Below are positions 63,940 through 64,000 of a DNA stretch of 64,000 bases, in pieces; position 1 is the first letter of the stretch, and the number at the start of each line of letters is the position of its first letter. The stretch lies in NCBI RefSeq assembly GCF_022557175.1, contig NZ_CP092915.1:5394001-5458000 (forward strand), given 5' to 3'. The notes below the pieces were generated by a model. It was not told the origin of the DNA and made no database searches. It was given only the letters and a program-made list of their open reading frames with translations. The position numbers and the translations under genes were made by a program. Origin of the DNA: Mycolicibacterium sp. YH-1 (GTDB taxonomy: Bacteria; Actinomycetota; Actinomycetes; Mycobacteriales; Mycobacteriaceae).

Positions 63940-64000
63940 TTACTTCGAGTAGAGCTCGACGATCAGCTGCTCGGTGAGCGGGATGTCGATCTGCGCGCGC
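63940..64000 (-). CDS. rpsD: 30S ribosomal protein S4, 3' end
   Basis: The last codons of S4, ending RAQIDIPLTEQLIVELYSK and TAA at 63940-63942. The gene continues beyond the window. It is immediately upstream of rpoA (75-base gap), the standard ribosomal alpha-operon order. Confidence 0.92.
   Translation of the reverse strand, partial: RAQIDIPLTEQLIVELYSK

Overview
The window is high-GC chromosomal DNA from a mycobacterium, most likely a fast-growing environmental Mycolicibacterium. Its backbone follows the M. tuberculosis order from Rv3412 to rpsD: rsdA-sigD, whiB3, groEL1-groES, tsaD-rimI-tsaB-tsaE, alr, gadB, nnr, glmS, glmM, rpsI-rplM, ESX-4, cutinases, truA-rplQ-rpoA-rpsD. Several genes and one large catabolic block are present that M. 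tuberculosis lacks at these sites.

Layout. 0-4.2 kb: stress regulation (sigma factor SigD and its anti-sigma factor, redox sensor WhiB3, an OsmC-type protein). 4.3-8.4 kb: a secreted protein with a duplicated module, a membrane adenylate cyclase and a crotonase-fold protein lacking the usual catalytic glutamates. 8.6-12.4 kb: groEL1/groES under a CIRCE operator, then a DUF222-HNH gene whose promoter carries a perfect SOS box and whose mRNA is probably leaderless. 12.4-20.6 kb: a tightly overlapping minus-strand run with the t6A tRNA-modification genes (tsaD, tsaB, tsaE) and rimI, a hydrolase, alr, then gadB and nnr. 20.7-28.3 kb: small accessory genes (NTF2-like protein, frameshifted VOC gene, MarR regulator with operator, hydrolases, LLM oxidoreductase), glmS and a DEAD-box helicase with a structured leader. 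28.3-32.2 kb: two putative type VII-secretion-linked proteins, glmM, rpsI and rplM.

32.4-46.95 kb is the most distinctive part. Between rplM and esxT, neighbours in M. tuberculosis, lies a catabolic block with two adenosylcobalamin-dependent enzyme systems: ethanolamine permease plus ethanolamine ammonia-lyase (eat-eutB-eutC), and diol/glycerol dehydratase with its reactivase, in the order E-C-D-G-H. It also has an NAD-type aldehyde dehydrogenase, a stand-alone PduO-C/HbpS-like protein, an FhuF-like [2Fe-2S] protein and two regulators. There are no microcompartment shell genes, and the dehydratase D and E subunits lack the N-terminal extensions that act as encapsulation signals in Salmonella. 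This suggests a cytosolic pathway in which two B12 enzymes feed aldehydes to a shared dehydrogenase.

47.1-56.8 kb is an ESX-4 type VII secretion locus (esxT, esxU, Rv3446c-like, eccC4, eccD4, mycP4, eccB4; no eccE). 56.9-61.3 kb has a CGNR-type regulator divergent from an EamA transporter, then four tandem secreted cutinase-family genes, three with leaderless-type starts. 61.3-64 kb is the truA-rplQ-rpoA-rpsD ribosomal/transcription operon.

No tRNA, rRNA, CRISPR array, insertion sequence or prophage was seen. All calls come from reading the sequence and remembered family features; no database search was run.
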